Program-made: the position numbers and the translations under genes
The notes under the pieces: model-generated
Told to the model about the DNA's origin: nothing
Database searches by the model: none
What the model saw: only the letters and a program-made list of their open reading frames with translations
In this document: positions 14,520 to 21,836 of the stretch, one piece after another
Layout of the letters: the number at the start of each line of letters is the position of its first letter
How positions within the stretch are numbered: position 1 is the stretch's first letter
From: Gallibacterium faecale
GTDB taxonomy: Bacteria > Pseudomonadota > Gammaproteobacteria > Enterobacterales > Pasteurellaceae
NCBI RefSeq assembly: GCF_027920745.1
Contig: NZ_JAQIBB010000070.1
Location: 1 to 21,836 of the forward strand
DNA length: 21,836 nt
Direction: 5' to 3'

Positions 14520-15313
14520 TATTTCACCTCCGGCATCCGAACAGGCAAGCTAATAGTTTCTTCTGAAAGCAACGATTTGCCAGCTTTCTCTTTTTCCTGC
14601 CAGCCAAAACGATAATGTTCGCCTAACATTCCTTTCGCGAGAGAAAGCGGTAACACTTTGATCGCAGCTTCTTCTAAAACACAAGCCTCTTCACATTTAC
14701 CACACCCAGTACAAGCCTCAGAATGTACAGTCGGAATCATCAATGCGTGTTTTCCAGTGCGTTCATTATGTTGATTTTCCAAAGTAATAGCTTTATCAAT
14801 TAATGGACAAACACGATAACAAACATCGCAACGTAAACCTTGCCAGTTCAAACAGGTTTCATGATCCAATAATACAGCTAGCCCCATTCTCGCTTTATTA
14901 ATATCTTCTGCATTTGCATCCAACGCACCACTTGGGCACGCTTTGGCACATGGAATATCTTCACACATTTCACACGGTTTTTTACGTGCGACAAAATAAG
15001 GCGTTCCCGCTTGCAGCGGCGATACCCACGAAGCAAGATATAACATATCGTAAGGACAAGCCTGTACACACTGACCACAACGAATACACGCATCAGCAAA
15101 CGCCTGCTCATGTTCCAACGCAAACGGTGGACGCAACGCAACGCCATCACGTGCCAGACTTTGCTTCTGTGGTAAACTCAACAAAATCCCTAATCCAGCT
15201 AAACCGCCGGCGGTACGTGTTGCATCTTTTAAGAAACGACGACGCTCAGGCGTAAACCCTGTTTCACGTGTTGTATTTTCGTTTCGTATCTCACGTTTCA
15301 TGCTGTTATTCAT
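14519..15313 (-). CDS. napG: NapG, Tat-exported ferredoxin-type protein
   Basis: Periplasmic iron-sulfur protein that works with NapH to move quinol electrons to NapAB. Of 264 residues, a twin-arginine signal (ERRRFLKD, residues 23-30, then a hydrophobic stretch) comes first. Four 4Fe-4S motifs follow: CIRCGQCVQACP (76-87), CEMCEDIPCAKACP (114-127), CLNW...CDVCYRVCP (154-170) and CTGCGKCEEAC (201-211). No strong ribosome site precedes either the ATG at 15313 or the in-frame ATG at 15301, so the start is uncertain by four codons. A 67-base gap separates it from napA. Confidence 0.93.
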   Translation of the reverse strand: MNNSMKREIRNENTTRETGFTPERRRFLKDATRTAGGLAGLGILLSLPQKQSLARDGVALRPPFALEHEQAFADACIRCGQCVQACPYDMLYLASWVSPLQAGTPYFVARKKPCEMCEDIPCAKACPSGALDANAEDINKARMGLAVLLDHETCLNWQGLRCDVCYRVCPLIDKAITLENQHNERTGKHALMIPTVHSEACTGCGKCEEACVLEEAAIKVLPLSLAKGMLGEHYRFGWQEKEKAGKSLLSEETISLPVRMPEVK

Positions 15314-15380
15314 TATGTATTGGTGACTTATGGGAATCTGCGCCTCAACCTAACGGAAAAAGCGCAATGATACCTACTGA

Positions 15381-17858
15381 TTAAATCTTAGTAACCTTAA
15401 CGGCACATTTCTTAAAGTCTGTTTCTTTAGAAATTGGATCCGTTGCATCCAGTGTTAACATATTGGCTAACTGTCCTGCATCGAAGAAAGTGGTAAATAC
15501 CAAACCTCTTGGTGGTTTGTTACGGCCACGTGTATCGATCACAGTTTCCATTTGTCCACGACGAGATACGATCAAGGCTTTATCACCATGACGTAAACCA
15601 CGATCTTTCGCATCTAATGGGTTCATCCACAATACATTGTTCGGGAATGAACGGTGTAATTCTGGGACACGACGCGTCATACTACCTGTATGCCAATGTT
15701 CAAGAACACGACCAGTTGATAACCATAAATCATATTCTTGATCTGGTGCTTCTGCAGGTGGCTCATATGGCGCAGCTAAAATCACTGCACGTTTAGTCGG
15801 TTGACCATAGAAGCTAATATCTTCTCCCGCTTTCACATACGGGTCATAACCTTCACGGTAGCGCCATAAAGTTTCTTTACCATCAACTACTGGCCAACGT
15901 AAACCACGTGCTTTATGGTACATATCGAAGTCTGCTAAATCGTGACCATGACCACGACCAAAGGTTGCATACTCTTCAAATAAACCTTTATGGATGTAAT
16001 AACCAAAGTGTTCTGATTCATCATTTGGATGATCACCAATATCACTTAATGGATATTTATTGACTTGACCATTCAGGAATAACACTTCATATAATGTTTT
16101 GCCTTTATATTCAGGGTTTTTATCTAGAATATCCGCAGGCCATACTTCATCTGTCTTGAAGTATTTAGAGAATTCAACTAATTGCCATAAGTCGGATTTC
16201 GCTTCACCCGGCGCTTTCACCATTTGGTGCCAGAATTGGGTACGACGTTCTGCGTTACCATATGCCCCTTCTTTTTCAACCCACATCGCAGTTGGTAACA
16301 TTAAATCCGCAGATACCGCACTTAATGTTGGGTATGGATCAGAAACAATGATGAAGTTTTCAGGATCACGCCAGCCCGGTAAACGTTCTTGATTAATATT
16401 TGGACCTGCTTGCATATTGTTGTTACACATTACCCACAACACATTGAGCTTACGATCTTTCAATGCACGGTCTTGAGCGATGGCGTGTAAACCAATCTTG
16501 TCTGAAATAATCCCTGCTGGAAGTTTCCAGGTTTTCTCTGTGGTTTCACGGTGTTTTGGATTAGTAACCACTAAATCTGCTGGTAAACGGTGAGCGAAAG
16601 TACCGACTTCACGCGCTGTACCACACGCAGATGGCTGACCTGTTAATGAGAATGGACCACAACCTGGTTGTGAGATTTTACCGGTGAGCAAGTGAACGTT
16701 ATACATTAATTGGTTCACCCATACACCACGGGTATGTTGGTTAAAGCCCATTGTCCAGAAGGAAACTACTTTTTTGTTTGGATCAGCGTAAATTTTCGCT
16801 AATTCATCAAGTAAGTTTTTATCAACGCCACTGATTTCATGTGCTTTATCTAAAGTATATTCCGCAACAAGGGCTTTATACTCTTCAAAAGTACAATCAG
16901 TCATCTTACCGCTACCTGCATTTTTCGCTGCTTTTTCAAGCTCATGGGTAGGGCGTAAACCATAACCAATATCAGTATCCGCTTTCTTGAATACCGTATG
17001 TTTATTCACAAAATCTTGGTTAACGGCATTATTTTGAATAATGTAGTTAGCAATATAGTTCAAAATTGCTAAATCTGATTGTGGTTTGAAAATTAAACCA
17101 TAGTCTGCTAATTCAAAACTACGGTGTTCAAAAGTAGAAAGCACTGCAATTTTGCAGTCTGGGTGAGATAAACGGCGATCAGAAATACGTGACCATAAAA
17201 TTGGGTGCATTTCTGCCATATTAGAGCCCCAAAGTACCATCACATCTGCGTGTTCGATATCGTTATAGCAACCCATAGGTTCATCAATACCGAAAGTACG
17301 TGCAAACGCAACTGCTGCTGATGCCATACAGTGACGTGCATTCGGGTCAACGTTATTAGAACGTAAGCCAGCTTTGAATAATTTATTCAACGCATAACCT
17401 TCCCAAATGGTTGATTGACCAGAAGTAAAGCAGCCCACCGCATTTTTACCATTTTTCGCCATCGCTGCTTTAAATTTTTCTGCCATTGTGTTGAACGCAA
17501 CTTCCCAGCTTACTGGTTGGAAATCACCGTTTTTATCGTACTTACCGTCTTTCATACGCAACATTGGTTGCGTTAAACGGTCTTTCCCGTACATAATTTT
17601 TGGTAAGAAATACCCTTTAATACAGTTCAATCCACGGTTTACTTCTGCATCTGGGTCACCTTGTGAAGCAACAACGCGACCATCTTGTGTACCGACTAAT
17701 ACGCCACAACCAGTACCACAGAAACGGCAAACGCCTTTTTCCCATTTAATTGAAGCATCAGCCGCTTCAACATTTTTGATTGGAATTGTCATTCCAATCG
17801 CAGCAGCCGCTGCAGTTGCAGCATTGGCTTTCATAAAATCGCGACGACTTAAATTCAT
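15381..17858 (-). CDS. napA: NapA, catalytic subunit of periplasmic nitrate reductase
   Basis: Reduces nitrate to nitrite in the periplasm using a bis-MGD molybdenum cofactor. The 825-residue precursor begins with a Tat signal (LSRRDFMK, residues 3-10, then an Ala-rich stretch to about 32). The 4Fe-4S ligands are Cys44, Cys47, Cys51 and Cys79. The molybdenum ligand is Cys177 in NARHCMAS. I chose the ATG at 17858, which gives MNLSRRDF as in Haemophilus relatives and has GGGGAG six bases upstream; the ATG at 17864 is flush against that site. An exact uptake core lies inside the gene at 16315-16323. Electrons come from NapB. Confidence 0.97.
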   Translation of the reverse strand: MNLSRRDFMKANAATAAAAAIGMTIPIKNVEAADASIKWEKGVCRFCGTGCGVLVGTQDGRVVASQGDPDAEVNRGLNCIKGYFLPKIMYGKDRLTQPMLRMKDGKYDKNGDFQPVSWEVAFNTMAEKFKAAMAKNGKNAVGCFTSGQSTIWEGYALNKLFKAGLRSNNVDPNARHCMASAAVAFARTFGIDEPMGCYNDIEHADVMVLWGSNMAEMHPILWSRISDRRLSHPDCKIAVLSTFEHRSFELADYGLIFKPQSDLAILNYIANYIIQNNAVNQDFVNKHTVFKKADTDIGYGLRPTHELEKAAKNAGSGKMTDCTFEEYKALVAEYTLDKAHEISGVDKNLLDELAKIYADPNKKVVSFWTMGFNQHTRGVWVNQLMYNVHLLTGKISQPGCGPFSLTGQPSACGTAREVGTFAHRLPADLVVTNPKHRETTEKTWKLPAGIISDKIGLHAIAQDRALKDRKLNVLWVMCNNNMQAGPNINQERLPGWRDPENFIIVSDPYPTLSAVSADLMLPTAMWVEKEGAYGNAERRTQFWHQMVKAPGEAKSDLWQLVEFSKYFKTDEVWPADILDKNPEYKGKTLYEVLFLNGQVNKYPLSDIGDHPNDESEHFGYYIHKGLFEEYATFGRGHGHDLADFDMYHKARGLRWPVVDGKETLWRYREGYDPYVKAGEDISFYGQPTKRAVILAAPYEPPAEAPDQEYDLWLSTGRVLEHWHTGSMTRRVPELHRSFPNNVLWMNPLDAKDRGLRHGDKALIVSRRGQMETVIDTRGRNKPPRGLVFTTFFDAGQLANMLTLDATDPISKETDFKKCAVKVTKI
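16315..16323 (-). other. DNA uptake sequence core
   Basis: ACCGCACTT on the plus strand, i.e. the exact AAGTGCGGT core on the minus strand, within napA. Confidence 0.5.
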
Positions 17859-17880
17859 CTTCATCTCCCCACAATAAATA

Positions 17881-18159
17881 TCAGTCTGCTAAGTCTTGTT
17901 GGTGATACACTAATGAAACGTTAATAACGCCATCAATATTGCGTGCATTTTCCATATTTTCTAATAAAATCCGTTGATTATGAGACTGCATAACCACAAC
18001 CAACTTCCCTAACACTGGGTCAGAACCATGTATCTCCGTATTAGGCACTTCCAGTAACTTCTCTGAAATTTGCGTTAATTTGTCTGGTCGTCCTTGCACT
18101 ACCACGCCGCAAACATGCCATTCTTCGGCATTTTCCATCGTAATTTGATCTGTCATCAT
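17881..18159 (-). CDS. napD: NapD, NapA-specific Tat chaperone
   Basis: Cytoplasmic chaperone that binds the NapA twin-arginine signal and delays export until cofactor insertion. It is 92 residues, with the NapD pattern WHVCGVVVQGRPDKL near residues 14-28 and a ferredoxin-like fold length. The start is taken at 18159, where ATGA overlaps the napF stop; the next ATG (18156) is equally possible. No separate ribosome site is seen, so translation is probably coupled to napF. A longer reading from 18222 would run within napF and is not the start. The gap to napA is 22 bases. Confidence 0.93.
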   Translation of the reverse strand: MMTDQITMENAEEWHVCGVVVQGRPDKLTQISEKLLEVPNTEIHGSDPVLGKLVVVMQSHNQRILLENMENARNIDGVINVSLVYHQQDLAD

Positions 18160-18665
18160 GCTGTTTGAGTGATTAACATTGAAATTGCTTGTACTGGGCA
18201 AGCGGAAACACAAGCGCCACAACCATTACACGCAGCTAAATCTAATTGCGGTTGGGCGACTTGTCCCAATTTCGGTTTAAACGAAATCGCTCGCCATTCA
18301 CAGCTATCCTGACAACTCCGACATTCCACCTGCCGCTGAGTTAAACAGCCGTCATTAATCGCAATTTTATGCTGCCATGCTTCTGTTGTAATTGGTCTAA
18401 ATATCGGTTGTTGGCAAATTTCAGCACATTTTCCACAAAAACTACATTCTGCTTGTGCGAAATTAATTTCAGGATAACCACGTTCACCTTTGATTAATAC
18501 TTGCGTTTCGCAATGTTGAATACAATCGCCACATTGCGTGCATTTTTCCCAGAAATCTTCCGTATTAGCCCAAGGCGGTAAAATCACCTTAGATATATCA
18601 ACAGAAGCTGCTTCACGCAACTTACCAGTAAGGAATTTTCGACGGGATAAATCAAGATTTTGCAT
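18156..18665 (-). CDS. napF: NapF, ferredoxin-type maturation protein
   Basis: Cytoplasmic iron-sulfur protein that interacts with NapA before export. Of 169 residues, three 4Fe-4S sites are visible at Cys42/45/48/52, Cys74/77/80/84 and Cys146/149/152/156. Extra cysteines between them (CRSCQDSC, 115-122) are typical of NapF. The N-terminal LSRRKFL resembles a Tat motif, but no hydrophobic stretch follows and NapF is cytoplasmic. The Shine-Dalgarno is weak. First gene of the nap operon, preceded by FNR-type and NarP-type sites. Confidence 0.95.
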   Translation of the reverse strand: MQNLDLSRRKFLTGKLREAASVDISKVILPPWANTEDFWEKCTQCGDCIQHCETQVLIKGERGYPEINFAQAECSFCGKCAEICQQPIFRPITTEAWQHKIAINDGCLTQRQVECRSCQDSCEWRAISFKPKLGQVAQPQLDLAACNGCGACVSACPVQAISMLITQTA

Positions 18666-18735
18666 GATTCACGCAAATATTTGTTATAGGTTACTAATTC
18701 GCCAGTTATTCTAAAGCAACTTCAAGCTAAGTCTG

Positions 18736-18751
18736 TACCCGTTATTAGGTA
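18736..18751. promoter_or_regulatory. NarP/NarL-type 7-2-7 site
   Basis: TACCCGTTATTAGGTA is two inverted heptamers two bases apart, close to the TACYNMT-N2-AKNRGTA consensus. It overlaps the predicted napF -10 (TATACC, minus strand, about 18748-18753). Confidence 0.55.
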
Positions 18752-18775
18752 TATTCTTTCTTAATTTTCATTTCC

Positions 18776-18789
18776 TTGAGATAAATCAA
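18776..18789. promoter_or_regulatory. FNR box for the nap operon
   Basis: TTGAGATAAATCAA differs from TTGAT-N4-ATCAA at one position. Its centre is about 41.5 bases before the start point implied by the TATACC -10, the class II FNR activation position, so anaerobic induction of nap is expected. Confidence 0.75.
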
Positions 18790-19050
18790 ACTAGAGTGGG
18801 CAGGCTTATTGCGGGCAAGTGTGAGAGGGAACCCATTACACATTTATTAAGATCTTTGCTTAAACAATGACAAAAAACCATAGCTTTGCTGCAACAGTCC
18901 ATTAGCAGTGAGCAAACTTGTCTTGTGAATAAAATAAAGTCGCCCTTTAGACTGAAACGTAAAGAAAAGAATAATACCACTTTCTCCCTACTAAAATTCC
19001 CGCTAAAGTAACACCCTGAATCATCTCAACCACCAACGTGTGAGGAAAAC
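18790..19050. other. Rest of the nap-narQ divergent gap
   Basis: About 260 bases with no credible gene. It should hold the narQ promoter, but no convincing -35/-10 pair stands out. GAGGAAAAC just before 19051 is the narQ ribosome site. Confidence 0.4.
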
Positions 19051-20763
19051 GTGCGTAAATATTCTGTATTAACTCGAATAGCAAAATACCTAATCGGCAT
19101 TATTTTTCTAGCGAGTGGCTGTATTACCCTCGTGTTTTCAATTTTATTAAGTAGCCAAAATGATGCAGAAGCAATTAACCTTGCTGGCTCTTTACGGATG
19201 CAAGCTTACCGGCTTATCTATCAAGTAGAACACGAACCCGCTACCCTACAACAGAATCTTCAACAATATAACCAAACCCTAGAAAACGATATCCTTAAAC
19301 GACTACAGTCCAGTTATTTTGTACTAGACAATGTTAAACAAGCTTATCAATATGTGTTACAAAATTGGGACACTATGGAACATTATGTACATAACAATCA
19401 AGTCAGCAAATATCAGCAGCAAGTCGATAAATATGTACAAACCGTTGACCAATTTGTGGTGGTGTTGCAACATTTTTCTGAACGCAAAATGATTCTCGCG
19501 ATTTTGATCAGTATTCTCTCTATCGTTACCATTCTCGGTATCGGTTCCTATATGATGAGTTTTCTGAAACGGGAAGTGATGAATCCAATAGATAAACTGG
19601 TTAAAGCCAGTACCCAAGTGCAAACAGGGCATTTCAAACATATTACCCTCGATGTCGATAAACCGAATGAACTGGGTACACTCTCGGAAACCTTTACCAA
19701 AATGTCGGGCGAATTACAGAAACTCTATTGGTTCTTAGAAGATAAAGTCCGCGAAAAAACGCAAAAACTCAGCCAACTGAATCGAACATTATCAATGTTG
19801 TTCCACACATCACAACGGATTACCCACATTGATTTAAATTATCAAAAACTTGCCGAAGTCTTAACCGATATCCGCAATAGCGAACATCTCCGTTATATCG
19901 AATTGATTGTTTATGGTGCGGAACATCTTGATATTTCTGCGGGTGAAGCCGAAGAAAACTACCCTTGGCAACAACAAAAAATCAGTATTAACGGCAAAGA
20001 ACTTTCCTGTTTACGTTGGCAAGCGGGCTTACCTTGTCCTGATTTACGTTTCATGCAAAGTTTGGCGCAAATGTTAGGGCGCGCGATTTATTTCATCCAA
20101 ACCCAGCGTCAACAACAACAATTAGTATTAATGGAAGAGCGTTCAATTATTGCCCGTGAATTACACGACTCTTTGGCGCAAGTATTAGCCTATTTACAGA
20201 TTCAACTGACTCTACTCAAGCATACTCTAAAAAATAGCGATCCAAGTTCTAAAGAGAAAAGTTTCAAAATTATTGCTGATTTTGAACAAGCATTAAATGA
20301 TGGCTATGTGCAACTCCGTGAGCTGTTATCCACATTCCGCTTAACTATTCAGGAGGCTAACCTAAAATTAGCTTTAGAACAGGTAATCGAGTCCTTACGC
20401 AACCAAACTGAAGCTCAGATTACGTTAGAGTGCTCCTTACCTTCACAAATCTTTACCGCGCAGCAACTAGTCCATGCGCTACAAGTAGTACGCGAAGCGT
20501 TATTAAATGCGATCAAACATTCACAAGCGACTTTAATTGAAGTGATCGCACATACTAACGCGGATGGCGAAAATGAAATTATCGTGGCGGATAATGGAAT
20601 TGGTATTCCAACGCTAGATGAACCTGAGGGGCATTATGGTTTAAATATTATGCAAGAGCGTACCGCACAGCTAAATGCTAAGCTCACCATTCAATTACGC
20701 CCAACCGGCGGTACCGAAGTAAAAATTCTGCTGCCAGATTGTTTTTTAGAGAATCAGCCATAA
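19051..20763 (+). CDS. narQ: NarQ-type nitrate/nitrite sensor histidine kinase
   Basis: Membrane sensor that phosphorylates a NarP/NarL regulator in response to nitrate or nitrite. Of 570 residues, TM1 lies at about 11-33. The periplasmic sensor carries the P-box NLAGSLRMQAYRL (43-55), with Arg49 in the nitrate-binding position. TM2 is about 147-170, HAMP about 171-224, followed by a coiled signalling helix and a GAF-like central region. The H-box RSIIARELHDSLAQ has phospho-acceptor His372. N-box REALLNAIKHS (481-491) and G-box DNGIGIP (514-520) complete the HPK7-type kinase. The start is GTG, preceded by GAGGAAAAC. The divergent placement next to nap suggests it controls that operon. No NarP gene lies in this window. 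Confidence 0.94.
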   Translation: MRKYSVLTRIAKYLIGIIFLASGCITLVFSILLSSQNDAEAINLAGSLRMQAYRLIYQVEHEPATLQQNLQQYNQTLENDILKRLQSSYFVLDNVKQAYQYVLQNWDTMEHYVHNNQVSKYQQQVDKYVQTVDQFVVVLQHFSERKMILAILISILSIVTILGIGSYMMSFLKREVMNPIDKLVKASTQVQTGHFKHITLDVDKPNELGTLSETFTKMSGELQKLYWFLEDKVREKTQKLSQLNRTLSMLFHTSQRITHIDLNYQKLAEVLTDIRNSEHLRYIELIVYGAEHLDISAGEAEENYPWQQQKISINGKELSCLRWQAGLPCPDLRFMQSLAQMLGRAIYFIQTQRQQQQLVLMEERSIIARELHDSLAQVLAYLQIQLTLLKHTLKNSDPSSKEKSFKIIADFEQALNDGYVQLRELLSTFRLTIQEANLKLALEQVIESLRNQTEAQITLECSLPSQIFTAQQLVHALQVVREALLNAIKHSQATLIEVIAHTNADGENEIIVADNGIGIPTLDEPEGHYGLNIMQERTAQLNAKLTIQLRPTGGTEVKILLPDCFLENQP

Positions 20764-20791
20764 GCGTTGTATTAAACGCACCGATAAAAAT

Positions 20792-20872
20792 AAGGATAAC
20801 CTACCGAAAATAGCAACGGTGAAAAAATCTCTGTCACCAATTGAGAGAACGCACGGTTTGTTATCCTTTTTT
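20792..20872 (+). terminator. Large structured terminator after narQ
   Basis: AAGGATAAC (20792-20800) plus ACCG (20803-20806) pair with CGGT (20854-20857) plus GTTATCCTT (20860-20868), with a 2x2 internal loop. A T run follows. The 47-base apical region can form another hairpin (GGTGA/TCACC, about 20818-20838). It starts 28 bases after the narQ stop. Confidence 0.6.
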
Positions 20873-21280
20873 GCGGAATTGTTGTAAAACAGCTGCTATT
20901 TTTTCATCAATAACCACACTGATAAATTTTTAATATTTGTACATTTATTAATCAAACAAACTTATCCATCTTTTTATCAAATAGTCCAAATAGTTACGCA
21001 TTTTGATAATTATCGTGAGTATTTCAACTCCAACAATAGACACTTCAACTATAATTAAGATCAAAAGCAAAATAAAATATCAAAACTATCACTTTAACAG
21101 ATAAATAGTTTAAAAAATAAAACAAATATAGATAAAAACACCAAAAATCAATTATAACAATTTATTTACAAACCACTGCTTTTGATCAAGAACAAAAAAC
21201 ACTCAATTTATCTATTTTTCACTGCCTCTTTTTCCATTAATTTTGTTGATTTATTAAACAGAAAATACCCCTGATTCAGC
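20873..21280. other. AT-rich gap upstream of the adhesin
   Basis: About 400 bases, strongly AT-rich, with no credible coding frame and no recognised repeat or RNA. Possibly a curved upstream promoter region for the adhesin. Confidence 0.4.
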
Positions 21281-21309
21281 TTGTGATTGCTATTTAAGCG
21301 GCATATACT
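21281..21309 (+). promoter_or_regulatory. Predicted sigma-70 promoter of the adhesin
   Basis: -35 TTGTGA (21281-21286) and -10 TATACT (21304-21309) are separated by exactly 17 bases. The resulting start near 21316 leaves a leader of about 85 bases that contains the G tract. Confidence 0.6.
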
Positions 21310-21386
21310 AGATTAAATTTATTATCTATTCAGGAAACTTACCGCATTTATTGACAGATAACATTGCCAAATTTACAAATGTGACA

Positions 21387-21395
21387 GGGGGGGGG
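21387..21395 (+). repeat. Poly-G tract (nine G), likely phase-variation switch
   Basis: Nine consecutive G end 5 bases before the adhesin ATG at 21401 and occupy the ribosome-binding position. Slipped-strand changes in tract length would alter ribosome-site spacing or strength, and so translation. Confidence 0.8.
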
Positions 21396-21400
21396 TAGCT

Positions 21401-21836
21401 ATGTTAAACCGAGTTTTTAATGTTGTTTTTAATTATTCTTTAGGGGTTTTTACCGCCGTTTCTGAATTATGTCGGCGTCGTCATAAAACCAAATCTCTTT
21501 CTCGCTCTCAATCTTTATTTAATACTATTCGCTTTAATCTTAGTCGCCTTTCTTTAGGTGTGTTAATTGGCTGTGGGTTGATCAGTGAGCCAACTTGGGC
21601 GGCTGGGGTTATATTACAAAATGGTAAGTTATATTACTGCCCAGAGAATGTAACAAGCACTTCTACCTGCTCATCAACACAACTTACACCTCTTGCTGCA
21701 TATGTTGGTGTGAATAGCACAGGTGGAACGAATATATCTGGGGAAGGAGCAACCGGCGAAGGGGCAATTGCCATCGGTTACAATGACTCGGCACCAAGAG
21801 TGAACTCCATCGCTATTGGTAGGTATGTAGTGGTAG
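21401..21836 (+). CDS. YadA-like trimeric autotransporter adhesin, 5' part (open at window end)
   Basis: Surface adhesin of the type V secretion class. The first 145 codons are visible. Residues 1-25 (MLNRVFNVVFNYSLGVFTAV, then SELCRR) are an extended signal peptide region, as in large autotransporters. A hydrophobic Sec core (about 49-62) follows, with cleavage near PTWA/AGV (67/68). The passenger begins with a short stretch holding a Cys pair (Cys80, Cys90), then YadA-head-type repeats, AIAIGYN (122-128) and SIAIG (136-140). The stalk and membrane anchor lie beyond the window. Translation is preceded by the nine-G tract and a good sigma-70 promoter. Confidence 0.9.
   Translation, partial: MLNRVFNVVFNYSLGVFTAVSELCRRRHKTKSLSRSQSLFNTIRFNLSRLSLGVLIGCGLISEPTWAAGVILQNGKLYYCPENVTSTSTCSSTQLTPLAAYVGVNSTGGTNISGEGATGEGAIAIGYNDSAPRVNSIAIGRYVVV

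Noticed and set aside
18160..18222. Longer napD start at 18222
   Set aside because: It would lie wholly within napF; the added residues do not resemble NapD, and ATGA overlap at 18159 is the usual coupling.
18786..18980. Minus-strand open frame in the nap-narQ gap
   Set aside because: No ribosome site, unusual composition with clustered hydrophobic and Cys residues, and it covers the expected narQ promoter region and the FNR box edge.
1..21836. CRISPR array, rRNA or tRNA genes
   Set aside because: No regularly spaced repeats and no recognisable tRNA or rRNA sequence was seen on either strand.

Overview
The window looks like a chromosomal segment of a Pasteurellaceae bacterium, AT-rich and of host-associated type. 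The evidence is a periplasmic nitrate reductase operon in the order napF-D-A-G-H-B-C, a NarQ-type sensor, uvrA and ssb in their usual divergent orientation, and two exact copies of the Haemophilus-type DNA uptake core AAGTGCGGT. The species cannot be named from the sequence alone.

Layout. (1) 1-71: 5' end of a small unknown gene on the minus strand. (2) 394-3225: uvrA, minus strand. (3) 3262-10959: an inserted block between uvrA and ssb, which are normally direct neighbours. It is bounded by a 36-bp perfect direct repeat, and each repeat carries a full LexA-type SOS box. Its plus-strand operon encodes a family-3 solute-binding protein, a ureohydrolase, two polar-amino-acid-type permeases and an ATPase. 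A converging minus-strand set encodes a GcvA-like LysR regulator, a creatinase (M24 fold, all active-site residues present at canonical positions) and an EamA-type transporter. A bidirectional terminator separates the two arms. (4) 11039-11551: ssb, its terminator, and the 3' remnant of a different LysR gene. (5) 12075-12464: a short NlpE-like lipoprotein. (6) 12526-18665: the nap operon, minus strand. (7) 19051-20763: narQ, divergent from nap, with an FNR box and a NarP-like box between them. (8) 21401 to the window end: the start of a YadA-like trimeric autotransporter adhesin with an extended signal peptide, preceded by a run of nine G immediately before its start codon.

How the parts work together. 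The most interesting unit is the uvrA/ssb insertion. Creatinase splits creatine to sarcosine and urea, and ureohydrolases release urea from guanidino compounds, so both enzymes are predicted to strip urea from imported guanidino substrates. The ABC transporter would supply the substrate. Its binding protein keeps the carboxylate-binding Arg but has Ala where alpha-amino-acid binders carry the Asp that holds the alpha-ammonium group. That fits a ligand without a free alpha-amine, such as creatine or another guanidino acid. I infer a guanidino-acid (creatine) scavenging island; the pathway assignment is inference, the creatinase call is strong. The nap operon plus narQ forms an anaerobic or microaerobic nitrate respiration and nitrate-sensing module. 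The adhesin is probably phase-variable through its G tract.
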